From Misgurnus anguillicaudatus (lineage: Eukaryota; Chordata; Actinopteri; Cypriniformes; Cobitidae): DNA of 64,000 nt. Below, piece by piece: positions 44,918 to 57,545 of the stretch; within the stretch, counting starts at the first letter, position 1, and the number at the start of each line of letters is the position of its first letter. A program made the translations under genes and the position numbers. The notes under the pieces were generated by a model. The model did not search any database. It had not been told where the DNA came from and saw nothing but the letters and a program-made list of their open reading frames with translations. The stretch is taken from NCBI RefSeq assembly GCF_027580225.2, contig NC_073346.2, forward strand, positions 1,073,001 through 1,137,000. Reading direction: 5' to 3'.

Positions 44918-47900
44918 ATGGCAGAAGGTATGTAATTTTTTTATTAAACGTTGTTGCTCGTTTGATAAAGGGACACCTTGTTGCTTGTATATAATCGTGG
45001 GGGGCTGGGGTTGTCTGCATTGTCTTTAAAGTTGGGGCTTCTTCACTGTCTTCTGATGCCCCCACATCCTCGTGCATGTCAGTGAGAGTCCCGTTCAATT
45101 TGGTTTTACGTTATTTCGTTCTCATAAACAAACTTTTTTAATGTTTTGTATGAAAGACCAACGTGGTCGGAAAAGAAAATGTTAGTTAGTGATTGGACTT
45201 AATTCAGATCACCATGGGTTCAGTTTTAGTCTACAGCAGAACTGTACAGGTGATTTTGTAAAGAGTAGCCTACAATTTTCTGCGTCGATTAAGACCACGC
45301 TAACGACTTAAAACTGAGCACCACAGTGGAGAAAATCACATCAAGCAGATTCAACACAGCGCATCAATGAAGTTGATTTCTGCGTTTTCTATTGCGTTTT
45401 TTTAATATAGCCTATATATAAATATATATAGGTTATATAAATTAATAAATACATTAATAATATAATAAATTAATGTTGTTTCACACACAAACAACTGTTA
45501 TTAAACTAAATATTTATCCTGTTTTTTTTTTTTTGTTTTTTTTAAATAATAGTAGTACTCATTTCTCCTCAGCTATAAAATATTATCGTGCTGCTGTGCA
45601 ATTAGGCTATAGAAAAGTAGGATTTTAATAATTTTATTACCGTTTTGTTATGCAAACAAACAAGAGATTATTGATTAAATATTTGTATTTATGAAAATGT
45701 AAACAAACAGTAAACCTAAATATAAACAACCAATACTGTCACCACGCATGTGTGGTTTATTTTATAGCCTCCTGTGATTTCATAAATTTAATCAAAATGG
45801 TTTTGCAGGAGGCTGTACAAAAACCGAGCAGGAGGAGGAGGAGGAGGAGGAGGGGCAGAGCACTGAGGAAGACCCTCAGTCGTACTTTGGTGTGGGCGTG
45901 TGTAAGTGGTTTAATGTTCGGATGGGGTTTGGATTCTTGTCCATGACCACACGGGATGGTGTGCCTTTAGAAACTCCAGTCGACGTGTTTGTCCACCAGG
46001 TAATTGTTTTGTTACAAACAATGAATAGCAAGTCATTAGATTTAAATTATAAAGATTATTATTTGTTCAGCTGTTGAATTGCCCACTGTCTGTTTTAAAT
46101 TTGAATTATTTTAGGTTCAAGTGAACATGCATTTGTTGCTTTAAGGAGATATTTCTATCTGTTTTGAACTACAACAATTATTTTGGGCTGTTGTAATGCT
46201 GCAAGGTATAATAGTGGAATGTTGCATCAAACCACAAATTCCAACAGAGCTTTGGATGGACAAAATCAATGCATGCGACTGCCACAGACCTACATGGCAG
46301 AACACGAAGATACATCATGTATCATTTTTTTAAACAAATATTATATATCAAGGTGAAAATAAAAGTTCTCACATAAAACAAAACAAAAACTAACAAAATG
46401 TTTTAGGACAAAAAAAAATATGCCTACTCACACCTTGGTATTTCAGATTGATTCAATTCAGTTATATAATAAAATCTTAATAATTTCTTTCAGTTCAACA
46501 AAAGCCATAAATTTAGACGTTACCACATTAAGTACATTTTCTAAGTTGAACTGACATAACTTTATTTTCAGTGAACCTTACTTTTCCCCTTCATTTCCCA
46601 TGTGAGTGTCCTAAATAAAAAACATGCACCTATAATCTTGTTTTTTTGTCCTTAAATCATTAGACAAAGATGCTTGAATGCTAATGAATGTGAAGTAATT
46701 AAGTAAACCGTTTATAATGTGTGAGTGTTCAGCTGTTCTTGTGAAGTCACTGTACAGATTGTTTTATTTATCTTAAATCCTTGTGTTCTCTTATGCAGTA
46801 AATTAATTAAGGTCTGAAATATACAAAATGTGAATGATCTAATGAAGAGCTACAGACAGTATCATCTCTGTTAAATGCACAATGTAAGTTTGCGCAAAAT
46901 GACTGATCTCAGATAAAAGGATTGGGATTAATGTCCAATTGACTGCAGTGGCTATAGTCATTCTGTATTAAATGTAATCCATGCTCTATATACATTAGGC
47001 TGTGGTAGTGAACTCTTGAGGTCCTCTGGTTTTTGTGACAAAAGCAGACAAAGGAAACATGTCCTAAGATAAAGAGCTCTTCTCACTTGTGACCTGTCAT
47101 TTAATCATCCTTCTTGTGTTGTCCTTGTACTTTGATCGTTATAATTTTTTTACTTAACCTGAGATACAGTTCATAATGCATCATCCATGTTAGGACACAC
47201 TACGATTGGGCCACTTCTTAAGGCTTATGGTAAGAGCAGTTTTTGGGTCATCCATTGGGTGTCCATTGAGTGGGACATCAGGGTCATGTCCGAGGGAGGA
47301 AGGGAAATTGGGGGTTGGAGGGTCACACGTGTCTAGAGAAATAGGTTATTGGTAACTATGACTGACATACATTAGATGGACTACACAAGGAGACATTTGA
47401 TCTGGCTAACAGAGCTGTAACCAGCTGTGCTTCTCTAGCACATAGACAACTAGATCTTTGTATAGGACCATTTAATCACACCAGAATTGTTTAAGATATT
47501 TATATAATGAATGTGCAAGCGTTTAGATCTAATATGATAAGAATTCTGGTCGGGGGATGGTAAAGCATGTTTTCACCTTTCACCCTTTTAATATTAATGA
47601 CTGTAATGAAAGAAAATGTTTTGCATTACAAATCTAATAGTAAGTTGCTGAACCAGATATGGGTCAAACAGTTTTCCTCAATATTTCTGTCTTCTGTGTT
47701 TATTGCATTCAGAGTAAACTGTACATGGATGGATTTCGGAGTCTGAGGGAGGGTGAAGATGTTGAATTTACATTTAAAAAGTCCTCCAAAGGTCTCGAGT
47801 CTTTGCGAGTGACTGGGCCTGGAGGAGCTCACTGTATGGGCAGTGAGAGGAGACCTAAAGGCAAGAGCATCCAGAAACGCCGGCCCAAAGGAGACAGGTG

Positions 47901-50900
47901 AGCACACATACATAAATACACATCTCAGAACAATTTTATACTCAATATTTCAAAATTGTTAAAATTCTTGGCGAATGGTGGCAACATCATTTCCATGTTT
48001 ACATATGATGTACCTTTTTGTTGTTACATATTTTTACCTTATGACCTTAAACGTTTGACCGATATTAATAAGAATCTTTTAAAATAATGTTATTTTTTAT
48101 TTACTTTTTAACATGAAGAAGTATTTCAGTTCAGTTCATCTTTATTTATTTCCCGAAGGCAATTTGGTTGCAGCAAACAGGCATACACATAAAACACATT
48201 AAACACACATGATTAAATACATTTACTTATAGAGTTTAAAAACTTTACAGCTGAAGGTATAAATTAATTTTTAAACCGATTTGTTTTACTGAGTGGAGTT
48301 CTATACCGGTCACCAGATGGAAGAAGCTTGAACTCCTCAAACAAGGGGTGAGAAACATCCAACAAAATGTTCTGTGCTTTACCCAACACCTGTCTCTGAT
48401 ATAGCTGAGCCATTTGCTTCCTCCCTGTTATTTTGTTTCCCTGATTCACCATCCTCTCAATACCATTTCTATTTTTCACATTCAGAGAATTTAACCAGCA
48501 CAGCAGTAATTTGCATGCAATACAATCTCTGCTGCCCCTTCTTACACAAAGCATCAGTATTTGCAGAGAAAGTCAATTTAGAATCCAATATAGTACCCAA
48601 ATACTTGTACTGTTCAACACTCTGGATACCCGCTCCATTTATACTTATTTGTTTATCATCAGTTGATTTCGTTCTCAATCTAAAATCAATAGTCATCTCT
48701 TTAGTTTTCAGAACATTTAGTTTTAAAAAAAGCATTCTGACACCAGTCAGTAAAATCATCAACAACAGGACCATGCAAAGAATCCACCTCGCTCAACAAG
48801 CTAACAATTACAGAGTCATCAGCAAATTTTAAAATGTGCCTATTACTAAAACTACTCTTACAGTCATACGTGTACAAAATAAATAATAAGGGAGAGAGGA
48901 CGCATCCTTGAGGCCATTCAGAGTAACAGTCATTTACTTTGACTCTCTGTGTTCTCTTAACAAGGAAATCTAGAATCCAGCCTACCAGATAAAAATCCAA
49001 CCCAAATTCTTTAATGAGTTTATCAATCAAGATATGTGGTTGAATGGTGTTGAAGGCAGATGAAAAATCAATAAAAATTAATTGAACAAAAGTTTTCGGC
49101 TTCTCTAAATGCTAACATACTAAATGTAAGAGAGTTGCTTCTTCATCCTCTACGCCTCGTTTATTCCTATACGCAAATTGAAGAGGGTCTAGAGAACTCT
49201 CAGTCTTTTTCATTATTTCTCTCTTTTTCTAAACATTTCATCACTAGGGATGTGAGCGCCACAGGTCTGAAGTCATCTAATAACTGTACTTTCTGCTTTT
49301 TTGGCAATGGAATCACTGCTTCCACCGTGCAGGTACTTTTTGTGTTTGTAGGGACCAAGCAACAATTTCATAAAATATTGGTCCCAACTCCTCCGCACAT
49401 TCCTTAAGTAAACGTCCCCATAGATCTCCACGTTGGTGTTTCCAATATTTCATTAGCATATATGAATTTTTGTTTATGCACATTTTTGTTTCTTTTTAAT
49501 AATTCATGTAAATAATATTTTTTTAGCAAAAGGTGTCACAATGCAATTTATTAAGACCTAAAACATTCTTGTGAGGTTTCCTGGACAGGTTTTATCCTAG
49601 TTCCAGACCAAAATGCGTGTTTGAGCTCAGCTGCCTAAATTTAAAAACACCTTGCACTGACATTTTTTAACATATATCAGTGCCATTGTTTTGTCTCAAG
49701 ATGCACATCAATATTGGTTTTTGTAAGGTTTGTTACTAAGAACTAGTTAAATGCCCTAATATAACCAAAGACTAGTCCTGGATTAATCTAAACCCTGTCC
49801 AGGAAACCGCCCCTCTGATATAAAAAAAAAATCAAAGTGGAAATGACTCAATTTACAGAATGAGATGCTTTTTATTTCATTAGTCATTTGTAGAAGTTCG
49901 GCAACCCTTAACTTTAATCTCTCCAGAAATGTGTTTTGGTTATCTTACCCCTTTCACCAGTTCCTCCCCTTCCCCCACCTCTGGATTTCCAATGTGACCT
50001 GAATCAATAACTGTTTCAAATAGCCAGTCAGCAATGCATTTATGCTTGATTGATGTCATTAAATTCAGGTGTTTTCTCTTTAAATCTGGTGTTTAAAAAT
50101 TGTGTTATCAGCCTTAAATTTCTTTTAGCACTATCTGCAGCTTTGAGTGTGACAGCACATCTAGTGTGTGCTGGTTTTGCTCATAAACTCAGAAATCGCC
50201 AGTAGTCTTGATGTCATTAAGATCACGCCTATAATCATAATAATGGAGAGATGAATTGATTATTCCGACAAAATTGGTAGATTAATCAATTAGTAAAATA
50301 ATTGTTAGTTGCAGCCTCATTCTGCAGCTCTGTTGGTAGATCATTTCATTAGCAGTACAAAGGTTCTGGATGCCATTTGAACACAGATAAAAATGTATTA
50401 AAGATGCACTTTAAGTATCTTTATTTAATAGCGTCTTTCAAATGCAGAAATTTAAATGAATACATGTTCATGCATTATAACTGATAGAAGTTAGAGGAAT
50501 AGGTCTACTTAGCCATTCTGGTTATAGGGAAGAAACTAGTGTTGTTATATCCTTAAAGGGTCTTTGGTGGCCTAAAGCATGTTGGCCCTTAAAGTGAAGC
50601 ACATCTGTCTATTACAGTTATTCATTTTTTGCTAAATGCATTTTGCGGTATTGTTTCACAATAAGAAGCAAATACATACAGAATTACACTGAAGAATATT
50701 CACTTATTATGGTATGGGTATAGGTCTAGTCTCAGGATGTAGAGGGGAAAACACTGCAGTTCATTTAATTGATAACAGATGAAGGTACTCGAGAGGGGTC
50801 AAGGGTCATTATTGCCATGGAAACTGCATATGTTTAGGGGCTGGGTGGGGTGTTTGTGGGTTAAGAGCAGCAAGAGGTCATAGGTTGCTGCTGCAGCTCT

Positions 50901-53034
50901 TTTCAAACCGGCTGTCGATTCATGCCCCACACTTTGCTGAAAAAAGGCCACAGGTCAGCATCTATAAACCACCAAAAAGTGTCCCTCAAAACTCCCCTGT
51001 GAACTGCAGTCACCCACATGACCTCAGCTGAGCAGACATCAATGCAGCGGTGACTGCCCCATACCAAGCACCCATATGCCACTGGGACCTCCACACATGG
51101 GCTTCTTTGAAAGTCAGTGAGCAAACTCTGACACTTTGGACATAAATGCAATCTTCATGCCAGGAACTAATGGATTTCATTTCACTTTATTAAAAGCTAA
51201 CATCAAAAAGCTTTTTGGTTGTGTTTTGTTGAATTAGAATATTTGTTCACCTTGCATTTAGTTATTTACAACAGTGGGTACATATACAACAAGCGCTAGA
51301 AACTGTAGAAAGATTGGACATCTAGAACTTAGAAACTGTCATTATTTTACTTTTATACTGCCCTCCTCTGAACTATAAACACTGCCATGACTGAACTGAA
51401 TTTGTAAACAGATCTTAAGCAAACTGTGTTCTTTTATCAGGAGAAGATCTCAGTTTAAAGTGTTCCAGAGACATTTTTATTGTATGTTTTTATTGTGCGT
51501 GCCTGGTCAAGTTTGCCTGATCATGTAATATATGTTGGTTTGTTCTACATATAAATGAAGAGTTTGGTTCCAAAACGCAATAAATCCATTTTGACAAATT
51601 TCGATAAAAACGTGTTTTCTATACCAAGAAAGTGACAAGATGAAAACCACTATTTTCTGTTAACAGGGCATCTTTAGGTTATAAAAACATGAAAAATTCA
51701 AATCCATAATTTGATTTTCAAAGATTTATTATAAAAACTGATATTTTTTCCACAAAATGCAATAAATCCATTACAAGTTCATTTTCTTAAACAAAGACCT
51801 TTCTGTGTACTGTCCAAAACATGTAGATTAGTTAAATTTGGATATACTAAATTACTCTTTACCCAACTTACTCACTAGTTGAGAAAAAATAGAAATTTGC
51901 TTATTACCTAATCAGTTTAAGTTGGTTCAACTTTTTTGGTGTAAGTTGACATTACTCAGTAAATTGAGGTGAACTACATCATCTAAGAGTTGAGTAAACT
52001 CAAAAAAGCAAGTTGCCTTGAAAATTTAAGTTAAGTCAACTTTTTATTTTTTACAGTGCACCGGTTTATCAATGCCATAAAAGTATTATTTTGTTTTTGT
52101 TTGTTTGTTGATCACAAAGTAGACGAGGAAAACTATGAGTCCGTGTATTCAATGCGCGGCCATTGTTTGTTTACAATGCTTGGAATGGTGCACTGTGATT
52201 TGTGGAGCGGATTTATTGCATTCTGTAGAAAAGGAGGAGTGGCGTTTATCGAGTTTTGGGAAAAAAGGGAGAAAAGATGACAGAATAACACGGCGGATAT
52301 TGGATTTTGCGTACAATTAAGAATTTACTTTTAAATACTGACCTAATATTGATTTTGGCAGTAACTATTTTTTTAAATGGCGTTTATTGCATTTTGGAAC
52401 CAAACTCTTTAAATACACCCAGTAGCCAGTGGTGTAGTGTATACGCAGGTATATGGGGTATACCCACTTCTTATTAGATGGCATGGGGTGTACCCACTTC
52501 TAAATTCTAAACATTGATTACTGTAATAATATTCATTTCATAATGATCCTTATGCTGAGAAATCAAGCAGAAGTTAAGTGACAATTATGGGGACATTTTG
52601 GAGTTAAATATGCAAGACTAGTCTTTCATGTCACTGTCTATAACACAGGGCATTTAATCTTAGTTGGGACACTTCGAAAAAATGGGGCATAAATGAAGTG
52701 TATTCCCACTTCTGCATGCACCACTACACCACAGGCAGTACCTGTTTCTATTTCTAAAACCATTCTATAAATCTACACTTTAGTGGTATTAGTACTCCTA
52801 CTTTATTTGTTTTATTTTACTAACTAAATCTAAACACTATCAATGTTTTGCAGGTGTTACAATTGTGGTGGTCTGGACCATCATGCCAAAGAGTGCAAGT
52901 TGCCTCCTCAACCCAAAAGGTGCCATTTCTGCCAAAGTGTTTCGCATATGGTCGCCAGCTGCCCTGCAAAAGCTCAGGGAAAGCCTGTTTCTGTGAAGGG
53001 TGACCCACTACTACATGCAGGGAGTACCGACTGA
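44918..53034 (+). CDS. lin28a: Lin-28 homolog A, RNA-binding blocker of let-7 maturation
   Basis: Lin28 binds the terminal loop of let-7 precursors with a cold-shock domain and a GGAG motif with two CCHC knuckles, keeping cells undifferentiated. Four exons (44918-44927, 45809-45999, 47713-47897, 52854-53034) have AG/GT borders and agreeing phases and give 188 residues. The acidic N-terminus includes seven consecutive Glu from a (GAG)n tract. The cold-shock domain starts near residue 34 with VCKWFNVRMGFGFLSM and continues with VDVFVHQSKLYMDGFRSL and GLESLRVTGPGG. A basic linker (GSERRPKGKSIQKRR) leads to knuckles C130-C133-H138-C143 and C152-C155-H160-C165. The short C-tail and HFCQSVSHMVASCPAKAQ favour the A type over LIN28B; which teleost copy it is was not decided. 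Intron 3 contains a LINE and two MITEs. Complete, with no defect. Confidence 0.97.
48120..49440 (-). mobile_element. CR1/Rex-type LINE fragment in lin28a intron 3
   Basis: The minus strand reads YLVGWILDFLVKRTQRVKVN, then WPQGCVLSPLLFILYTYDC and the catalytic KFADDSVIVSLL (near 48830). KTKEMTIDFRL, VEQYKYLGTILDSKLTFSAN and a C-terminal HPLFEEFKLLPSGDRYRTPL (near 48330) follow. Stops and a frameshift break it. The 3' end is near 48120 and the 5' part is missing. It is antisense to lin28a. Confidence 0.9.
49441..51557. other. lin28a intron 3, mostly unassigned
   Basis: Includes a MITE at 49570-49813 (TGAGGTTTCCTGGACAGG with CCTGTCCAGGAAACCGCC), a relative of 19030-19270. The remainder shows no exon or RNA gene; an open frame at 50903-51151 (minus) is not supported by motifs. 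Confidence 0.5.
51558..52410. mobile_element. 850-bp element with AAGAGTTTGGTTCC ends
   Basis: AAGAGTTTGGTTCCAAAACG and TTTTGGAACCAAACTCTT enclose about 850 bp, with near-matching TAAAT flanks. Inside, a second repeat of about 230 bp (about 51835-52065) ends TTTTTTACAGTGCA, the terminus of a common CACTGTAAAA-type MITE. A stretch at 52120-52320 is open in two frames and includes the phrase PCIQCAAIVCLQCLEWC, perhaps decayed coding sequence of the parent element. Related to 35394-35620. Confidence 0.7.
52430..52735. mobile_element. MITE in lin28a intron 3
   Basis: AGTGGTGTAGTGTATACGCA pairs with TGCATGCACCACTACACCA, and GGGTGTACCCACTTCT words repeat inside. About 300 bp, ending 120 bp before the last lin28a exon. 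Confidence 0.65.
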
Positions 53035-54575
53035 GGCAGTGCAAAATCAAAGCTTAAAAGCCAATCATATCACTACACTGTAAAAAGTTGATGCAACTTA
53101 AAAGGTTACTTCAAATGGTAACACCTAAAAAATGTAACTTAAATTTTTCACCTAAAGTGCATTAACAGTTGAAGTCATTTTTTAAGTGAATCCAATGTTT
53201 CACATTTTACAGTGTATACTTGAAAAAAATGCTGCCTTTGGAACAGAATTATAAAAGCAACAGAAGAGAATTACTGAATGTCATTTTTATTACGGTATAA
53301 CACTCAGGAATCGATTTGCTCTCAGGAATTTCATAGAAATATTGTTGCATTAGAAGTAACTACTAAATCAACAGAATAGTGTAGTTCTTATTCATTGTTC
53401 TTCACTGAATTATTATACAAATAGTTTCTACTTAAATGTCTTTTTGCTGCAGAGGTTTGTCTATTGACTACATTTGAATGTATTATATGTTTATCTTTGT
53501 GCTTTTATGATAATGTTTTGATGGGAATTTGGGGTCAAGTTGAACTGGGGCTTTGGCCAGTTTTTGCAATAGACTGTCATGATCACTAGTGAACAAATGA
53601 ATGTAAAACCGCTGCAATGAATCTCATAACCAGCAACGTCTTTTAAACAAACTCAGATCTGTGATTATTTTATTTTTATAGCAGTTTTCGCAATGTGCAA
53701 TGTTGTTATTTTGCACAGAAGAAGGAGAAAGATAATGAAACAGGAAAATCTTAAAAATAATATATGGGAAAATATAGAAAACTTGATTTTGTTCAAAATA
53801 ATAACTACACACTTTATTAGACATGAAAGTTATTAATCATTCAACTTTTATCTCTAAACTGCAGCCAAATCTTCGTTTGATATTTGTTCAATATCAGTCT
53901 TAATAATCTGCTGATCTATATGTTTTCTAGTAATATATTTTGTTATTTGTCTTTGGAAATTGGCCTCAATGTTTTTTTAAAGAATGAGAGAAAAATAAGT
54001 TATTCATTTGATCAAATGTTGTCCATTACCTTTGTCTTCCAGCTGCCTGTATTATTGAATTTAACATCCCATTTTACAGAAAGAGCTGGAAGACTTAAAA
54101 AAACATATTTAATATATATACCGTTATATATACACCTTATTTTAAGCCTTTAGTCTTAGTATTTATTTATACCAATGTATCTAAAATACTGTTGATAAGG
54201 GTTAATAAATTATCGGAATTAATTCCATATAGTATTTCAACCATCTTCTTTTGTGCCATAAATCAGGTGATATTGAGAATTTTCATTTGTTAGTTTTTCT
54301 TTAATTGCGGTTCTGTGGATGATAATGGTTCATATTATGACCTTTTTAAAGGGTACTGCACACAGTGACAGCTGGGGTAAAAAAAATTTAATAGTGTACC
54401 TGAACTACTATTTTATGCAATAATATTGAATTTCATGTTTTTGTGTTGATAAAAGAAAGATTTGCTACAATTAGTTAAGCTGTTATTGACTATCCTATTG
54501 AATCACTTATTGAACATTTGAATGTACTGTGAATGTATTGTTTTTCATACAATAAATTTGGTGGAATGTAAGAAA
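53035..54575 (+). other. lin28a 3'UTR
   Basis: An AT-rich region from the stop codon to AATAAA at 54551; further hexamers lie at 54643 and 54651. It contains a 140-bp MITE at 53077-53217 (CACTGTAAAAAGTTGATG with CATTTTACAGTGT). By eye, no CTACCTC or TACCTCA (let-7 seed matches) was found. CTCAGGA occurs twice near 53302-53327, only an offset match to miR-125. Confidence 0.6.
54551..54556 (+). terminator. lin28a poly(A) signal
   Basis: AATAAA followed within 30 bp by a GT-rich stretch (TTTGGTGGAATGT). Alternatives are at 54643 and 54651. Confidence 0.5.
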
Positions 54576-55092
54576 TTGACTGATTATGGCAAAACTCATG
54601 AAGAGCATCTTTATGGTATTCACAGTTCCATCCCTTTTCTAGAATAAAACAATAAATGTACAATAACTATAGAGCAGTCACAATGCTACATAAGGGGCCA
54701 GGGTGGGACTGGCCTACTCAGATGGACAACTGGCCCACCCAGTCAAAAGAGAGACAAAATATTTTTGTGGAAAACAGAATAAATCACACATACATATACA
54801 TATAATATTCTCTTTAATAATAATAATTGTTTAAAAGTGCATATTTCAAAAATAAACAACTATTTATATAGAAAGTTTATCATTTGTATGTGTTTCCAAA
54901 CTGGGCTTCTTAAATTCCCCGCCACAAAAAAGACGAAACAGCGCCATGACGTCTACGTGTGACCAAAAGTATATTGCATCCGTAGTGTTAAGCACAACCT
55001 AGAGAATGAATGGGAAAAGTTAAGGGAAGTTTCCTTTGATTTCTCCGCGCGTGGGCATCGCTACGAATCTAATTATCTCGATAAGATCGAGC

Positions 55093-55096
55093 AAAA
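55093..55096 (-). terminator. Pol III terminator of the tRNA gene
   Basis: A TTTT run (minus strand) starts five bases after the tRNA 3' end. Confidence 0.75.
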
Positions 55097-55101
55097 TTTG
55101 A

Positions 55102-55173
55102 TGCGTTGGCCGGGAATCGAACCCGGGTCAACTGCTTGGAAGGCAGCTATGCTCACCACTATACCACCAACGC
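55102..55173 (-). tRNA. tRNA-Gly (anticodon UCC)
   Basis: The reverse strand gives a 72-nt cloverleaf with acceptor GCGTTGG/CCAACGC and discriminator A. Box A is TGGTATAGTGG and box B is GGTTCGATTCC. The anticodon loop CTTCCAA has anticodon TCC, and the T stem is CCGGG/CCCGG. No intron. All stems pair, so it looks functional. It stands alone about 2 kb downstream of lin28a on the opposite strand. Confidence 0.97.
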
Positions 55174-55174
55174 A

Positions 55175-56740
55175 GTCGAACGTGAGTTGCTCCACCGGAC
55201 TTGTGAATATCCTGAACCCACACAGATTTAGTCGATTCCTCTTGATGCTTCTTGCTTGTGCCTTTCGGCGAGGAGGTTGGGCAAAGAGTAGTGTGTACAG
55301 AGCCATAGAGATGTCTGAGCGTGTAGAACGGTGACTAGCCAATCAGGAGTGAACAAAATTTGAGGGCGCGTCCCAGGTTTTCCACACAGGTTAGAATCCC
55401 AGTTAAGGTAAAGATGAAGGTGTTTTTTAAACATTTTGACACATTCACTCATTCATATATTTACTTTTGTTTTCTAATATGAAACTTGTTTCTGAAGGAT
55501 ACTTAATGATGCAATGTGTGAACTTGCTGTGTTTTTCCAAAATAACAGTCAAGACTTTTCGGGACATTTTCAGTTATTTTTATAATAAAAACGAAACATT
55601 CAAAAGATTAAAATAAAATACATGCCTATTACATTTTAAAATACAATAATTTTACTATAACAATATGAACATGTTAATTACACAATAAAGTGAAAAAGGC
55701 AATTGGAATAAATAAAAAAAATGTAAAAAAATAAAAATCCTGTACATACTGGGGATATATCAGGATGACCAAAAGAAATATGAAGTAATCAAGTGACTGT
55801 TTAAAAACACATACTGAACAAAGATCTATGGAAAAATCAAAAACAGGCTATATACACAGTACTTTTTAATTAAACACAGATGATCTTACTGCCCATGTGA
55901 ATGTATACAGTAGCCTACAGTTATAAATAGGATTGTGCCAAAAGTAATAAACTAATAAAATGTAAGAACAATATAAAAACATACTTAAGAAATATGATAT
56001 GCATCCCGTCATCTACATATTCACAGAGTTTTGAAAATGTGTTGAAAGAACATTCTCATTGATAAATAAAACATGATGCATATTTAACACAGTAAAAGTT
56101 TTGCAGAATTTTTCATTTTACAATCATGCATGGAGTCAACATGGCATTTCAAAGTAAAAAAACAAACAAAAACAAAGTCAATTAAGGCAAGAACATAGCA
56201 TTGAACAGACATCCATAAAAACAAGATACAGTCATATTTTTTATGATACAATAATTACAATACATACATTCAGAACCAGAAACAACGGTTTATCCTATAT
56301 ATCTTCAAAATATTAAAAAAGAAAATATGAAGTGCAATTTTAGTCATTAGAAGAAGACTGACTATATGTTGTGAATACTTGAAATGTAACAATTTACAAA
56401 AGTTAAACAGTTATAAACAAAAGAAGTTTAAGAGCTCTGCATTACAGTTAAAAAATATGTGTTGATTATTTACACTTGCACTTTTTTGTGCAATGTTCAT
56501 AGTTGAACTATCGGTATTAACATTTGGCTCTTGCAATGTTAAACTGCAACTGTAAAAGTTTGGCCTGCATAATATTTACAATTTTAAAATCTGGCCCTCG
56601 AAGAAGAGTAGTTGAAGACCCCTGCTGTAGACTGTGCAGAGGTCACTGGGAGGAGAAGGGATGCAGGATGACATTAGTCATAGATGAGCATTACTTATTC
56701 TGCTATAAATTGATTAAGTAAAATGATGTTAAATTAAGTC
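55175..56740. other. Gene-free stretch
   Basis: AT-rich sequence. A hAT-like end (CTTCGAGGGCC region, reversed CAGGGGTCTTCAACTA) is seen at 56590-56626. No other feature is supported. Confidence 0.5.
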
Positions 56741-56745
56741 CTTAC

Positions 56746-57019
56746 CCTGACAGAACATTGGTTCTGGTCCCAAATGGTGATGTGGTTTGCTTGTAGATAA
56801 TTCAAGCAACTCTGGAGGTCCTGGCAAAGGTACCCTCACTAAAACAAAGGGAACTTATAGGGAAACAATAACACTGATCAGGAACAGGCATATCCTTACA
56901 CTAGAGTCGGCATGTGTACATTGTCCATACAGTATACCAACCTGGTCGTAGAGATTAAGTAGCGCTGTATTCATCAGGCCGGTCTGGTTTTGAAAGAGTT
57001 GCTGGTGGTTTATGTCTCC
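56746..57019 (-). CDS. Two exon-like blocks of an unrecognised gene
   Basis: Block 1 (56938-57019) follows an acceptor GTGTTAG and reads GDINHQQLFQNQTGLMNTAL to NLYDQV, ending at donor TTG|GTATAC. Block 2 (56746-56834) can begin at GTGAG|GGTACC, in phase, and reads YLCQDLQSCLNYLQ then NHITIWDQNQCSVR before donor AGG|GTAAGG. The joint frame is open through 57 codons and both ends end in phase. The protein family was not recognised and no further exons were found between here and eaf1 or the tRNA gene. It could be part of a gene with distant exons, a pseudogene piece or chance. Confidence 0.35.
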
Positions 57020-57379
57020 CTAACACAGAAAAGTGTAATGTCATTCTAATACCCTGTAGTAGGCTACTGTCCATTAGTAAATGTCTTAATAAATGGTAAT
57101 GTAAACGCATGCAAACCCATAGAACACATGTTAAGAATCTTTATGATAATAGGTCCACATTACATGAGTAATCTGCAGCTTCATGTATCAAATGGGATGC
57201 ATCATTCTTGTCCAAATGAATTAATAATTTATACATATTTGTACTGTTACTGAACTTCTGCATTTTGGAGATCTTTTACTCTGTAGATCATGTACATACC
57301 AAACCTTTAGTTTAAAGTATAGCATGCACAAAAAAAAACATGAAACTGAACACAAGAATTAGAACAGACCTGAACATGG

Positions 57380-57545
57380 CATATATATATACAGTGAGGA
57401 AAATAAGTATTTGAACACCCTGCTATTTTGGCTCTGGTGGCTGCTTGCTGAAACCACGCCCACCTCGCTTGACAGTAGTAACAGCAGGGGCAGTTCACCC
57501 GTCACTCAAGTGGCCACACCCTTAATTCTACAGAACTTTAAGGCT
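57380..57545. repeat. Decayed Tc1-like end and dispersed repeat
   Basis: ACAGTGAGGAAAATAAGTAT, then TTGAACACCCTGCTA, is the typical left terminus of a fish Tc1-like family, followed by a CCACGCCCACC-containing repeat. No right terminus found. Confidence 0.5.

Noticed and set aside
48374..48832. 152-residue plus-strand frame in lin28a intron 3
   Set aside because: It is antisense to a LINE reverse transcriptase.
44918..53034. lin28b instead of lin28a
   Set aside because: Neighbouring atg5 would fit LIN28B synteny, but the short C-terminus and the second knuckle sequence are of the A type.
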